Shown one piece after another: positions 1 to 12,651 of a DNA stretch of 64,000 nt (the first letter of the stretch is position 1; every line of letters begins with the position of its first letter). A program made the translations under genes and the position numbers. The notes under the pieces are model-generated. The model was not told where the DNA came from, made no database searches, and saw nothing but the letters and a program-made list of their open reading frames with translations. Source of the DNA: Maylandia zebra (taxonomy: Eukaryota > Chordata > Actinopteri > Cichliformes > Cichlidae); contig NC_135187.1 in the NCBI RefSeq assembly GCF_041146795.1, positions 17,870,556 to 17,934,555 on the forward strand, in the 5' to 3' direction.

Positions 1-94
1 CCAAAAACCCGAAGAATAGAGTCCTGGCCCCTAGCCCTGCCAGTGTAGCAGAAATGATGATGGATGATGATGCGCAGCAGCCGTTCTTCTCTGC
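1..94 (+). other. Possible exon fragment ending at a splice donor (unidentified)
   Basis: One of the three plus-strand frames stays open from base 3 to a consensus donor (GTGAGT) at 95. It reads a short acidic peptide containing MMMDDDAQQ and ending PFFS. I do not recognise it. In human the gene lying 5' of HEY1 is MRPS28, but the peptide does not resemble what I know of that protein. The stretch is short and cut by the window edge, so chance openness is quite possible. Confidence 0.22.
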
Positions 95-264
95 GTGAGT
101 AGCTTAATGTTCGTGTGTAATTTACGTTGAGTAGGCTCACCATGTTATTACATTAATGCAGGTAAGGTGAACTAGCAAACATCATCATAGCTACATGCGG
201 CTGTCTTCTTGTTTGATGGCAGATACTCCCTTCACCCTGCCAAAAAGGCTAAAATGACCAAAGA

Positions 265-560
265 AAAAGTGGAAAACAGTTAAACATGAGAGGTTTTTGG
301 ACAAAGTTTGTGTTTTTTCCATTGATTAAGCACTGCTTCCAGCCAAGAGTGATACCATATATGCCACATAGCTGCAGAAAAGGCACACATTGTTATCTTT
401 TTACAAAAAAAAACAGCTGAACATGAGAGGTTTTTGGACAAAGTTTGTGTTCTCCATTCTTTAAGCACTGGTTTGAGCACCGTTTAAGCACCGGCACCGT
501 TTCAAAAGTACCGATTTGGCACCGGTATCGGATAAAACCTAAACGATACCCATCCCTACA
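265..560 (-). mobile_element. hAT-type MITE remnant with internal duplication
   Basis: The right end (about 500-560) is rich in ACCGGTATCGGATAAAACC-type sequence and finishes GATACCCATCCCTA, the reverse complement of the TAGGGATGGGTATC terminus common in fish hAT MITEs. A module of about 65 bp containing ACATGAGAGGTTTTTGGACA occurs twice, at about 272-332 and 418-475. The left terminus is not recognisable, so this is a truncated copy. Confidence 0.5.
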
Positions 561-639
561 GGTGAGCACTCAAAGCATTTTCTGTGGCAAGTCTCAATTA
601 ACCAGTCATACACTTATATTGATACAGCCTAGGTGCTTT

Positions 640-860
640 GCACTTATGCTGCCATCCATCCATTTTCTACTGCTTATCCAGGTTTGGCTGTGAGGGCACA
701 AGTCTCTTCCTGATCACCAAGGGGTATACGGAGTCATTCACAGGCCAGCCGAGCGATAAAATCACTCCAGCAAGTCCTGGGTGTGCCCCAGGGCCTCCTC
801 CTGGTAGGTCTTGTTTCGGGCATGTCCCAGTCAGATGCCCGGAGCACCTCAACTAGCTCG
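640..860 (-). mobile_element. LINE (non-LTR retrotransposon) 3' fragment
   Basis: The sequence begins with the CCATCCATCCATTTTCT tail and continues through the 'GGCCAGCCGAGCGATA ... GGGCCTCCTCCTGG' region found at the 3' end of RTE/Rex-type fish LINEs, whose reverse transcriptase reads on the opposite strand. It is heavily mutated and short. A second, longer and independently decayed fragment of the same repeat is at about 37600-38275. Confidence 0.55.
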
Positions 861-3280
861 TTTTAATGTAGAGTAGCAGTGACTCTACTCAGAGTCCCTC
901 TTGAATGACTGAGCTCTTCATCGGTGGAGAGCCAGATTCTCCTGGGCTTGGAGCTGAAGTGAAATAAGATTTAATCACACCTACACCATCAAGTGTAATA
1001 GAAATGTGCCGATAATGCTAAACGCATGACAGGGCATACTTTACACATTCACCTAGCAAAAGATCCCTGGTTTAGGGATCTTTGGGGATGCGTCAGGAAA
1101 GGTGTCCGGCATAAAAAAGCATAAGGAGCCCCTTCATATATTTCTCTTTATTGCCAGTGATGGGTTGAGTCATCTCAGCTGAGTCTTTTCCCTACGCTCT
1201 CCCCTGCTGATGCTGAAAGGCAGGCAGGCAGCACTCCTTGGTCGCAGCACAACAGCCCAACCGCCCAACCGCTGGGATCTACCATTTCCGTTGGCGTGCC
1301 TCCTGTCGCAGTCGCTCCCCTCCTACACACATAACACACAACCACAACACAAATAACTACACACCGCCGGCCCCCTCTGGAGAGATCAATTTCACAGGAT
1401 CGCACAGCGAGCTCCGGTTCCCAGGCGCTGCTCACGCGGTCTGCAGACCCAGACGGTTTCTTCACACAGCCTGACTCCTGACCCTCCATCATTACGGGGG
1501 GTCAGAGGACCAGCAACCCCTCGCTGCAGCAGGAGAAGGCGGGGGGGCTCTGCTCCATTGCTCCATCCAAACATTGCCAACATACAGGAGGGGGCCCATT
1601 TAGTTCTCTCGCTTTCTCATCCCGAGGTCAAATGTCAAACGTTAAAACATGTTTCGACTGTTCGAGCTTGTTATCGAATTAGCGAGTAGAAATGAGTGAT
1701 TAGAAGTCTGTGTGCATTAGGAGTGTGTGCGAGTGTGTGTGTGAAATGTGTGAAAGCCAGTGTTGTTCACCGCCTCACATTTCAACATACCTTCATGCCA
1801 GCCACATCAGGGGATGAGATCTTAGTCATATCCAGCCACAAACAATCAACTTCTCAGGCTACTCCCGACTTCTGTCACATGCTAGCAGCCTGTCCTTTCT
1901 CTGATCTCAGCTGTCATTCTTGTACGTATTCCTATAATATATATAGCTACCACAGTGTATGAAATGTCAAAACAGGTCAAGATTAACTGTCTGCCAAGGG
2001 CACAGGGCCCGTTTGAAAGTGTGACCGGGTCAAACTCAAAGCGAATAATCACCTCAGGCCAAGATGAAAGTTAAATAACTGCCTTTGTTCTCTTCGACTT
2101 TCTTTCTCACTGTCTCCTCTCACAGTGACCACCCACCAGGAGTTTCACTGATTCCAGACATGAGTCACACCCAACCCCCCCCCCCCCCCCCCCCCCAAGA
2201 AAAAAAACCCAGCCACTCCACTTCCCATTTTGTCTCCAGATTAAAGTCACACAGCGCCGATTGTGACCAGCAGGTACTTTTTGATTTGACTTGACAGGAT
2301 GCAACAAATGGGAGTCAAATATACGGAGTTCTTCATCCCACCCACCTGTTGAATTTAGATATCAAATGTTCCAGACTGAGGATTAGAGCACCAGCTAGAA
2401 CATCAGAGAGCTGCAGATGAAGGGGTGTGTTCAGGTTGTCTGTGTTTCCTGAGCAAAAAAACTTGATCCTTGTAACATATGTCCACTAGCTCCCGATCTG
2501 AGGCAGGTGCCTTCACATTCAAGCTCTCCGGGAACTCTTTCTAAAACAGAACAAACTCACTACTCGAGTCAAGTGAATATCCTACATGTTTTCTATTTCT
2601 TAGAAGAATTGTTGCTGTATTTGTACTTTTCCAACAATTGCACTAACAATAAGACCAATCCTCCTATCATGACTGTGGAGAAAGTTTCAACTTGGAATTT
2701 CGTGCTTCCATTTCCTCTTGTACATTTCCAGCTATTCCTTCTTCCGCCTTCATTTTTCAGATTCACTGGAAGGGAGGAACACCACCAGCAACTCGTTCTT
2801 GCTGTAAAAATGAGAGCAACACCACATACAAGTTTAAAAGCGTAGAGTACATAGACTTAATGCACAAATATCAATCACTTACTAGGAGGATAAGGAAACA
2901 AAAATACATGTTTAGAATCATCGGTGAAATCTCACTTTTACACTTTGTACTCCGCTTGCAGACATCAGTATATAATACCTGAACTTCGGCCTGTCTTGAA
3001 TTCTTTGTTTGGCTGTAATAGGAACGATGATGGGCTGCGTGGGAAGTGTGGTGGGTTAGTGGATATGTGTATGTCACTGCTATGCTCTTCATGTGAGTCC
3101 ACCCCATGCTAATGTCTATGTATGTAAATGTTGGTGCATATTCACTAACATCAAGTATGTATTTTTTTACAGCTGAAAAAAGCCCCCAACCACTGCACTT
3201 AAGTGAGTATGAGTAGAAAGTTTTCCGGAAACAAACGCACCACAATATTTTAATATATTGTTGTTGTTGTTTTCTTAAAA
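861..3280. other. Intergenic; no gene seen
   Basis: No convincing exon. A CpG-richer, C-rich patch lies at about 1190-1560. A poly-C run (about 2177-2197) sits in otherwise AT-rich DNA. A short perfect inverted repeat at 1059-1083 is reported separately. The predicted short frames have no recognisable domain. Confidence 0.5.
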
Positions 3281-4130
3281 TACTTGGATAAAAATCACGG
3301 ACTGCTTAAAGTCTAGAACCCATGAACAACATCAAATGCTGTGTTTCCCCCTTTGAGATGCTCTGCTAGACTTTTACTGAAGCCACCTTCAGCTTGTTTG
3401 GCTTCAGTTTTGTCCTCAGTAAATCTACTGGACTGAGATCAGGTGGCTGACATGACTTTTTGCAGACTTTGGCTGAATCTGAGCACAGAGTACAGTTCTG
3501 TACTCTTCAGAGTTCCTCCAGCAACTTCTATATCCAATACCATAACACTGCCTCCACCATGTTTGACAGATGATGTGGTTTGCTTCGCTTCCTGAGCTGC
3601 TTCTCCCCTTCGACATATTTTTCTCTTCCATCATTCTGGTACAAGTTCATCTTGGTTTCATCTGTCCAAATGTTTTCTTCATGCTCTTTTGGATGTTTGT
3701 AGACTTTGACAATGATACATCTACCTCCTTGAGTGTGTGCTTGACTTGGTGAGACGTTGCGAAGCTGTTTTCTCTCAAACATGGAAAAAGATCCTGTCAT
3801 CTTCCACTTTAGTTGTCTTCTGTGGTCTTCGAGGCCTCTCGGTGTTGCTTAGCTGGCCTGTTCATTCATTCTTTTGAGGAATGAACCAGAATGTTAAGTT
3901 GGCCACTCCTAAAGCTTTTGCTATCATGCTGCTATTTTCAGCCTAATGATAGCCTCCCTCACTTGCATCGACATGACTTTGGACCTCAAACTGAGTATTC
4001 AGGGAAACAAAAAAACCAGATAAAAAAGTCAACTACCCAGCTGCTTTTGTTCAGTCAACCTGAACCCCATAATAATCATGTGATTTAAAATCTACTGAAT
4101 CAAAGCTACAAAAAATTATATTTTAATGTC
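3280..4130 (-). pseudogene. Decayed Tc1/mariner transposon with transposase remnant
   Basis: Minus-strand reading at about 3850-3425 gives a broken Tc1-family transposase. The stretch around the first catalytic Asp reads IWTDETKMNLYQNDG, and a degraded remnant of the usual VKHGGG block follows. The remaining frame is only about 90 residues, with no intact N-terminal HTH or third catalytic residue. Both inverted ends are unrecognisable, so element limits are approximate. It is clearly older than the intact Tc1 copy at 35139-36742 and belongs to a different subfamily. Confidence 0.7.
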
Positions 4131-7100
4131 CAAAGACTCCTGGAACTAAGCGCATAAATAAGGTAATAATATAAATAAATGATGCTGCACAGCAATGCTC
4201 AATATGTTGCTCTACGAGTGGTGCTCTACATCTGAAACAAGTGTTTATTCAGATTGAGAGAAAATCAATCTTATGGACCTCAAGAACAATTTTTAAGAAT
4301 TAGGAAATTTTCTGTTTTTCTCTCCTTCTGTGTGTTTCGGTTTCTGTGTGTGTGACAGAGAGAGTGTGGGAGGCCCTCCAACGCTTCCCATGGGGAAGCA
4401 AGACAGTGATGAGTGTCAGTGGGTCAACTTTGACACATCCTTCACTTCCTCAATCCGCACACACACTGACTGATGTGTTGTGCGTTGCGGAAAGGGGAGA
4501 AGAATACGAGTCAAGAGGGGTGAACAAGAGGGCCCGTCAACAAAACTCACAGGGCAACTAACGATGATTGACACGCACAAACAATGCGACCACGTTCAAA
4601 CCCCCACCCTCCTGAAAGACAATGCCAGGGTTTCACACACACTCACACAGCCCTCACCCCTGCCTTACAAACAGCCCACCCTCTTAAAGACACTCACATT
4701 CATTAACAATGTCTCTCTCGCTCTCACCCCCTGTCTCGCTAAGGGACAATAGTCGGGTGTCATACATGTCTGGAGCAGAATTAGCCGTTGCTTCCTCTCC
4801 CTGTCAGGAGAAACAAAGTTAGCCTTCCTCAGAGCTCCGCGCAGCTCTATTTATAAACAATAACAAGGCTCACCCTCTGCAGGGCTTCACCAGAGAGCAG
4901 CTCCACGCATTGTTTCGAGCGGATGAACATCTGTCTGTGGCTAATGTGCAGACGCCGCAGATCCTCAGCTCTGAGTCAGTGAGGGGCACACCTTCAGAAA
5001 CTTTATCACTTAGTTTTACCTAGAAGTCCTGCAGGTTAACGCGTTTAGAGCTCCACTTTTTTGGATGCTTGAGCTCCATTTAGAATTATGAACGTATAAA
5101 GTTTGCAGCTGTCATGTGTTGAGGGTTTCTCTGGCACACATAAAGTTTGGGTTTAAGGCTCCTGTAAGCCTTTCTTGTAGACAGCACAGACACCGAGGTG
5201 TTCTCATACTGCTCTCCAGGCTGCTTTGAGGATGTGTCACACGTCTACAGAAAGGCTTATTCTTCTTTTCCCAAAGTCCGGCCAAGTTCCATTCCTGATT
5301 TATTTCAATTTAATTTCCTTTATATAATTTTAAAGATAAATTATAGAGATGTGGGTAGCGACTGACTTTTTCCCCCCACAGTCTCAGATTCAGCATCCAA
5401 TCTTGCTGTGCAGCACATGTGCAGCTGTGACACAACCTTACACCCCGCGGACCACAGCAGACCCTCGTGTACTTGCGAATGAGGAAAGAATAACACTGGC
5501 ATTTAATTTGTAAGCAGGATTTTGTGACATCACAAATGGAAGTCAGTCATAGTCGACTACGCAGCTTACACAAACTTCTGATTCAGAACAGCACCGTGCA
5601 TCCAGCAGTTTAACTTGTAAAGGAAATATTGTTTCTTTCAAAAATGTTTGTACGATGCAAAAAAATGATGTTTTTCAGACATTTTCTGAAATAATAAATC
5701 TTTTGCATTTTTGTTTTACTTTTTGTGTCTAATTTCATTTTTTGTCCAGCTCCATTCCTGACATTAGACTAGAATTATTTCATTCCCATTTTGAACAAAG
5801 GCCTCAGTCACATCGGTCTTTAGACATTTCAACAACCGTCTGGCAACCCTTTGCCACTGGGTAGAAAATATGTATTCACTGACAGTTTGGGAGATTGATT
5901 TTCAGAGCCCCAGTCAGGCAGACCTCAAGCCCAGCCAGTGAAATTGTGTATTTCACAAATGGGTTATAAGCGGTTGCTGGAAGTTGCTGGCAGTGATCTT
6001 GTGTGAAACTGGTATACGGTGCCACACCTAAAGCTTTGAGATTGATTTAGTTGCTAGCAGGTTGCTGGAGCAATCTGATAGCAACCAAAGCAATCACTGA
6101 GAGGCTTTTGGTGACGCACCTTCTGTGTGACTAATTTCACTGAGCCACAGCCAGTTCCCGTCCATAACTTGGTTAGGTAATGGCAGGAGGTCTCTAGGAG
6201 GAGCACGTTTAAAAAATAAACAGTGAAGTTCATTAGGTAGCAACAGTTTTATACAGAAATTCATTCTGATGACTCGAGCTGACTCCAAGGACGCAGCCTT
6301 AGTTGAGGGATTGCTTCCTCTCAGTAAAGTTACATTGTATGTGTATCTTTTAACATTTTTATTTATTTCATTTTAAGGCTTTAAATATGTTTTCAGCACT
6401 TCCAGTGAATCAAGTCAAGACAACCAGTAATCCTGCGAGAACAATCGCTCCTCTGTTTCTTCTCAGGACCTTCCCACTTATGAAGCTTATTTTAGGGCTT
6501 TATAAACGCAGGGATGGGATGAGATAGAGAAGACGTAAAGATTAAATTATTAGCCACCAGCTGAGTGAGTCAGGATTTTATTTTTATTCTTTTTCCCAAA
6601 AGGAGAAGATGATGAGCAGCTTGAAATTAAATTAAGAAGTGATGATTTGTTGCGGCTTTATGATTTAAAGGAGATTCTTATTTTATATTTTCGTAAATTC
6701 CTCAAAACCTCATGAGATTTCTTTGTAATCTCAGTTTGTCCCTTTTCGAATAGCGCGACTGTTTCATACTCAACCTTGTTAATTAATTGTGTTTATGACT
6801 TTTGTGCGCATTAATATAATTGGTGGGAAACAGACCTCACCTTCACCGTTGCATCTGCTGGCAAAGTTCGAGCAGAACATCGGGAAGACTTTAGCACATT
6901 AACAGTTTTTCGTGACTTTGTTTTGTTAAGGAGTAACCGAGAGTTCCTGAATGCGAGTTCAGCATCGTTCATCAAAGTCAGTCTGTCAGCGCTGCAGTCC
7001 TGCTTGATTTACACTCCCAGCCACATAAGCTCTGTTCAGGAAGTCACATCTAAATAAACCAATACAACTAAAAACCCGATGACATGTGGACCATTGTATA

Positions 7101-9700
7101 AATATCTACAGCCAAAGTAGCGTAATGCAGAAAATACAGGCGGCATGCAGCACCGAGCTGAATTTGTTGGTGAAATCTCCCTTTAAAACAACTTCAAAGC
7201 CCGAATGTGCACAAATACTTCAAACATTTCCTTCTGGTAAGACAGTCTAGACTCAATTTATGTCTGCACTGATTATATGTAATTGCAGCCCAAAAAAAGA
7301 GGGAAAAAAACCCTTGTGGCTTACTAATAAACTGGAATTCAAAACCCTTTATGATTGTACAGTAGAAGACAGCAGAGGACGTGGAATCAAGAAGTTAATT
7401 TCTAAATCAGTGCTTTAACGTTTCACATTTTGAACTGAGCTCACACCACGTGCATCAATATTCGCCGTTTGAGAGGATTTGGCAGCTCTGCAGCATTTGC
7501 AGAGACCAAATGACTGTCTGAGGGAGAGGACATGCAAAGCGGGGCTGTCATTGGAGAAAAGGAGACGGAGGAAAATATGTGAAAACAGGAAATTAGACAT
7601 GAAATGAGAAAAGAAGCGAATACGAGACAGAAAGGGCATCGGAGGTGAGCCGTCACCGAGTCCTGGGCCTGAGTATCATTCGATTTGGTGGCCTGATCCG
7701 CGGCGGGAGAAGAGGAGGGCGGCTGTGGGGAAGGGGAGGGGAGGGGTGGATTTGATGATGTGGTGTTACGGGCCCTCACCTTCAAAGGGCGGCCTCTGAA
7801 AGGCCCTACTAATCACAACATGTGATGAGACCGGTAGAACAAAGACAGCCGGGCAGAAAATAACAGCGTGGGAACTCTGGGTGAACTTGAAATACAACAA
7901 GAGGGCTCACACCCCCCGCCTCCACCTCCTCCTCCCTCCACGCTCAATACACAAACACACACACACAAAGTCAGAAACTAATGTGGACGCACACCTGTGT
8001 TTATTGTGACAAAAGCTTCAGGTTGCATGCACTCGGAACGTGTGTGAACGCAACTCGCTCGCCCACTCCCAACACACACACTCACACAGGCACCAGCTCA
8101 CCGCTGATCAGCTCAGCAAAAGGTTGTACCTTGTCTGTGTGTGTGTGTGTGCTGATATAAGCGTAGCCTTGTACAACAACAATAAGATGAAAACAGCCCT
8201 AAGTGCTTCCTCTCATTCATATAAACCAAACAAGGCAGGCCTTCTCTCTGAGATGACTATTACGCCTCGGGTTGCCTTCGGCTCCCACTGATAAGGATCT
8301 CCATATTACCCTGAGTGCGTGTGTGTGTGTCTGTGCGTGTGTGTGTGTCTGTGCAGGCATGCTCCTAATGACTGATTTTTCTGTTTCTCTTTATTAGCGT
8401 AAGATTAAAACGACAATCCCACAGCCCCTCGGAGAATGAGTGGAGGTGCACTACGATCTTATATATCACAATAAATGTTTAAAAAGTCTGATGAATTGAG
8501 GTTTTATGTTTCCTCATTACATCCTCACAGAGCACATTTCCTCGCTTTATTCATAGCCCTTCATTGTTGCTGCCTGGTGCAGATATTTTGCAGGATGCAT
8601 TAAATGAAACTGCCTTCAGTGACAATTTTGGCTTCTCTTTTTTTTAACGCGAGCCGGGATAAAAATGTCAGTTTGCCACCAGCTTGTTCCCATAATTCCA
8701 GCTGTACCTCTGCAGTGACATCACACACAGGAGTCTTTGAGGATTATCTTATAAATGCAGTGAAACATAAACATTACATCATCGTGTTTAAAGTGAGCAA
8801 ACTGGGCAGTGGGAGTGTGCTTTTTCATAATTTAGTATTTTTATTCTTTTATTCTTTATTATTTAATTTTACGTCAGGTTGTTCTTTGTTTACTCTGTTA
8901 ATTATAGGTGAGCTTTTATTAAATGTAATACAGCTTACTCAGAAATGATCAAAGGCACTGCAACTTTTTTTTTTAAACAAATAGCTCTTTTGTGATTCGC
9001 CTGTTTTGGTCGACAGATTTATTTTAAGTTTTTTGCTGAATGCAAAATAAACTTAGTTCTTTTCTGTTTCTCTGCTGTAACTCTTATATCACCAGACTTC
9101 GATGTCATAGCAGACTCATTTTGTAAAATACTGAGAAAAAATACTCATTAAATAAATTGAGCCCCATCTTTGATAACCATTATATTACTGGATCATTATC
9201 AGGCCTCAGAAACATTAATAGCTGAGGAGTTTAACACTATACCAGGCAGGTTAGACCTAATGTAAACTGAGGTGGTGTCATTTTATTAATGCCCTTTACA
9301 GACTATTAGAAAGAGGTGTTAAATGTGAACAACAATAAAACCGTGGAGTAAAATTTGGCTTTAATATGTTCCTCAAATGAAATGAAATAGAAGTGAAAAG
9401 CCACTGCAGCCTATGAGAGAGATGATTACTTATATACTGTTAATGATTCAGGCGTTTTTCATGTCTATCACTGTGCACTATTCTTTAAAACACCGCACTG
9501 TTGTTTAAATATGCCGCAGACCGGTCCCTGCAGGAGACCGTCGCCTGAGGGGCTCCAGCTCCATATGCATTACATGAGTGCTGCACGCATATACAAACAC
9601 ACAGCAGCAGCTCTTGTCAAATTATTTGGGGAGTGTGACCATTATAGGAGCCATCAGTCGTGCGCTGGTGATGATATGGAAACTCCAGGGAGAGCGGACA
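4131..9700. other. Gene-free region 5' of hey1
   Basis: I find no exon that can be defended over about 5.5 kb. Base composition alternates between AT-rich stretches (5250-5760, 6480-6830, 8800-9050) and moderately GC-rich patches (4850-5000, 7620-7800, 7900-8130). Short CA/GT runs occur near 7950, 8140 and 8320-8355. No terminal inverted repeats or SINE heads were recognised. Hey1 enhancers may lie here, but nothing in the sequence alone demonstrates that. Confidence 0.4.
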
Positions 9701-10200
9701 AACCGCTTTGATTGCATTACGGGCCTCTCGCTGACTGCTCTCACAAGCCCTTGAAGTGCCCACGGAGTCTTTACCGTGCATGAGGTCTCTCTGTGGGGTA
9801 AGATTAGACTTGGTGGCTTCCTCTGGTTGCGGCAGCGCTCCCTGTCTCTCCTCCCGGGCTGAGTTAGTATTGGATTACAGGTTCACACGCTCGCTCGCAG
9901 ACCGCCCGTCGCCCCGACCAATTGCTCCATTCATTCCAGCGCTGGAGCCGGCCGTCGGCCTCTGATTGGTTATCAGCGCCGGTTAGGGAACTTTCCCACG
10001 GCCAGCGCGTGCTGACAGCCGGCCAGCCACTCCTCATCACCACCGGGGACACACACGGGGGAGGAGGGGGCGGACTCGCGGGAGCAGGGTGGTTGGGGGC
10101 GGGGGGTGGACAGTCATGGACCGAAAGTCCATTGGACCGATGTCAAAGTTTCTCCAAAGATCCTCCGTGTTTGGCAAGATCAGTCACTCTGAAATTGAGG
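9700..10200 (+). promoter_or_regulatory. CpG-rich region about 1 kb upstream of hey1
   Basis: This 500-bp patch is GC- and CpG-rich in an AT-rich neighbourhood. It contains an inverted CCAAT box in CTGATTGGTTATC (9961) and a minus-strand RBPJ-type site at 9992-10000. It ends in a G-rich tract and a poly-G run near 10200. It could be an upstream promoter or a proximal Notch-response module for hey1. No open frame here resembles a known protein. Confidence 0.4.
9992..10000 (-). promoter_or_regulatory. RBPJ/CSL-type site (distal)
   Basis: TTTCCCACG is the reverse complement of CGTGGGAAA, matching the RBPJ core GTGGGAA. It lies about 1.1 kb upstream of the hey1 start codon. A second copy of the same 9-mer, in the opposite orientation, is at 11028. 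Confidence 0.4.
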
Positions 10201-10939
10201 GGGGGGGGGGGGGGGAATCCCAAATCACGTCGTGAAACCTGTTTTTCTTTAAAAACTCAGCTGTGATTTCAGAAAAAAGACGCCGAATGAAAAGAAAAAA
10301 GCATGAAAGTATTTAAGAAGGGGAACATAAAGTGGTAACAAAGGCTGTCTGTGGTCTTAAAGAAAAATATTATTAAATCGATTCAACAGGAACAACGTGT
10401 GTTAATGGACATCAGTGTAACAAACATATTAAATGTAAAGATTATAACTAAACTGCTGATTTCCATCTGTAGTCCCAGGGCAGGTCGGCCCAAATCTTCA
10501 ATATTTAGCAGACTGAACTGTTCTGCGATATAAAATATATCCCAAACATGCACTATGAAAAACATCTGAATCTTTTTATGTTGTCAGTCACGTCTGTTTA
10601 ATTTATAGCCTATATAGCACACTTAAACAACAGACGTTCACAGGCACATTTACATCACTAAACTTCAAAAATTAATTAAATAGATACAATTTTTAAAATA
10701 CATAAAAGGTTTAAAGTTTTGTTTATTGTGAAAAGTAAAAGTCGCAGTCATGGTCATTAAAATGTACTCATAATTTGCAAACGCTCATAAGTCATGACCC
10801 ACCGCTCTTTTTTACATAAGCTTCCGTTACAGGTGAAAAGTATTGAAGGTTTTTCAGGGCATCGAAACAGCCTCAGAGTGGGAGATCTTAACTCTCCCCC
10901 AGCCCTCAAAGCGCACGAAGACGTGCTTGGGCTAACTGC

Positions 10940-11136
10940 TGTCTTTCAAACCCGAGACAGCTTTGTGATTGGCTGATTTGGCGCGGGTCACCGCCCCCGT
11001 TGCCCGACAGCACCGTTGAAATGACACCGTGGGAAAGCTGAGCGCTTCAAACAGAGGCGCTCCGGGCAAACCTGGGCAGAAGCGAGTTTGGCTCACAAAG
11101 CTGACGCACTGAAGGAACTACTGCGCACGAATCAAA
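10940..11136 (+). promoter_or_regulatory. hey1: hey1 core promoter and 5' UTR
   Basis: Immediately before the start codon is a TATA-less, CpG-containing promoter. It has an inverted CCAAT box (ATTGG, 10968-10972), an E2F-like TTTGGCGC (10977-10984), a GC box (CCGCCCCC, near 10991) and the RBPJ site at 11028-11036. The transcription start is inferred to lie between about 11040 and 11100; it is not marked by any sequence signal I can fix. Confidence 0.55.
11028..11036 (+). promoter_or_regulatory. hey1: RBPJ/CSL-type site (proximal)
   Basis: CGTGGGAAA matches the RBPJ consensus about 100 bp upstream of the hey1 ATG. HEY genes are direct Notch targets activated through such promoter sites in other vertebrates, so both position and gene context favour function. 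Confidence 0.6.
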
Positions 11137-12651
11137 ATGAAGAGGAATCACGATTTTAGCTCCTCGGACAGCGAGCTGGATGAAACTATTGAAGTGGAGA
11201 AGGAGAGCGCAGATGAGAATGGGTAAGTCATTTGGCCCTGAAGTGTTTCCTTCCTCTGAAGTGGTTCAAGTTTGTGAATATCTCTGTAAAACTTTACTGT
11301 GCGGATATTGACCAAACCTCCCCGTTCCACCTTCTTTCAGGAATATGAGCTCCCCTCTCGGCTCCATGTCTCCCTCAACATCCACTCAGGTGCAGGCGAG
11401 GAAAAGGCGTCGAGGAGTAAGTGAATTTATCTTTCTTGACCTTGTTTGTCACCAAATGTCACATTTAGCAGGTCTCATCTCTAATCTTTAATGATCTTTT
11501 CTCAGATTATTGAGAAGCGACGCCGTGACAGAATCAATAACAGCCTCAGCGAGCTCCGCAGGCTGGTTCCCAGCGCCTACGAGAAACAAGTACGCGAAGT
11601 CTCCCAGCCTAATGAGCAGTTAACACTCAGGAAAGCTCACTGTTTACCTAAAATCTGTTGGATTGTTAAAATCTTATCTTTTCCATTTTCTTTCCTCCCT
11701 GAAGGGTTCAGCCAAGCTGGAGAAAGCAGAGATTTTGCAGATGACTGTTGATCATCTGAAGATGCTTCATGCTGCTGGAGGCAAAGGTACACTTATTAAT
11801 TTTAAATATGTTTAAATGAGACACACATAGCTGGTCTGACCAGATCAGCAGTGGAAGTAGTCTCTTTTTGTGTGACTGATATGTCATTATCCCAAAAGCA
11901 AGGGCTCAATGGTTCATAACGGTTTCTTTTTTAAAGTTCAGATGAGTTGGCGGTTATAGAATCTAATTTACTGTCTTCTTCAGGTTACTTTGACGCCCAC
12001 GCCCTCGCGATGGACTACCGTGGTTTGGGTTTCAGGGAGTGCCTGGCTGAGACGGCTCGTTATCTGAGCATAATCGAAGGCTTGGACAGCGCAGACCCTC
12101 TGCGGATCCGTCTAGTCTCTCACCTCAACAACTACGCCAGTCAGCGTGAGGCTCACTCCGGCCTGAGTCACCTGGCGTGGGGTTCTGCTTTCGGATCCCC
12201 CGCTGCCCACCTCACACACCCCCTCCTCCTCCAGCACCAACAGGGTGCACCGCTGGCGCCTCTACCCCGCAGCACCACCAGCAGCCCACAAACTCCTCTG
12301 TCATCCACCTCCAATTCATCGCCGTCCTCCTCCTCGCCGTCATCCTCCGCGCTGGTTGCAGAGACTCACATCCCGGGCAGGCGCAGCGGCAGCGTCACCC
12401 CACACTCCGATCAAGGTCCGATCAGGATTCCCTCCACCACTGCCGCTCCCACCACCGTCCTGCATCCTGCTCTGGTCCCCTCGTCGGCCTCCAAGCTCTC
12501 CCCTCCACTCCTCTCCTCTCTCTCGGCGTTCCCCTTCACCTTCAGCACCTTCCCCCTCATCTCACCCACTACTGCCATCAGCCCCCCGACCCAGAACTCC
12601 GGCGTGGCCAAACCCTACAGACCCTGGGGTATGGAGATAGGAGCTTTCTGA
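11137..12651 (+). CDS. hey1: hey1, Hairy/E(spl)-related bHLH-Orange transcriptional repressor
   Basis: Five coding exons: 11137-11222, 11341-11416, 11506-11589, 11705-11786 and 11984-12651, all with GT-AG introns and consistent phases, giving 331 aa (human HEY1 is 304). The N-terminus [20 protein letters not shown] and the following [10 protein letters not shown] are HEY1-type. The basic region begins with [18 protein letters not shown], with Gly where HES proteins have Pro. The helix-loop-helix continues through [20 protein letters not shown]. The Orange domain starts around [19 protein letters not shown] and ends near [14 protein letters not shown] Ser/Pro-rich linker precedes the C-terminal YRPW motif and the terminal EIGAF. 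It is a nuclear Notch effector acting in heart, vessel and neural patterning. The serine run in the linker ([15 protein letters not shown]) helps explain the extra length. It converges on stmn2, as in human. Confidence 0.97.

Noticed and set aside
11491..11751. 86-codon frame through the bHLH exon
   Set aside because: It reads past the donor at 11590 into intron sequence; the spliced frame continues with [12 protein letters not shown].
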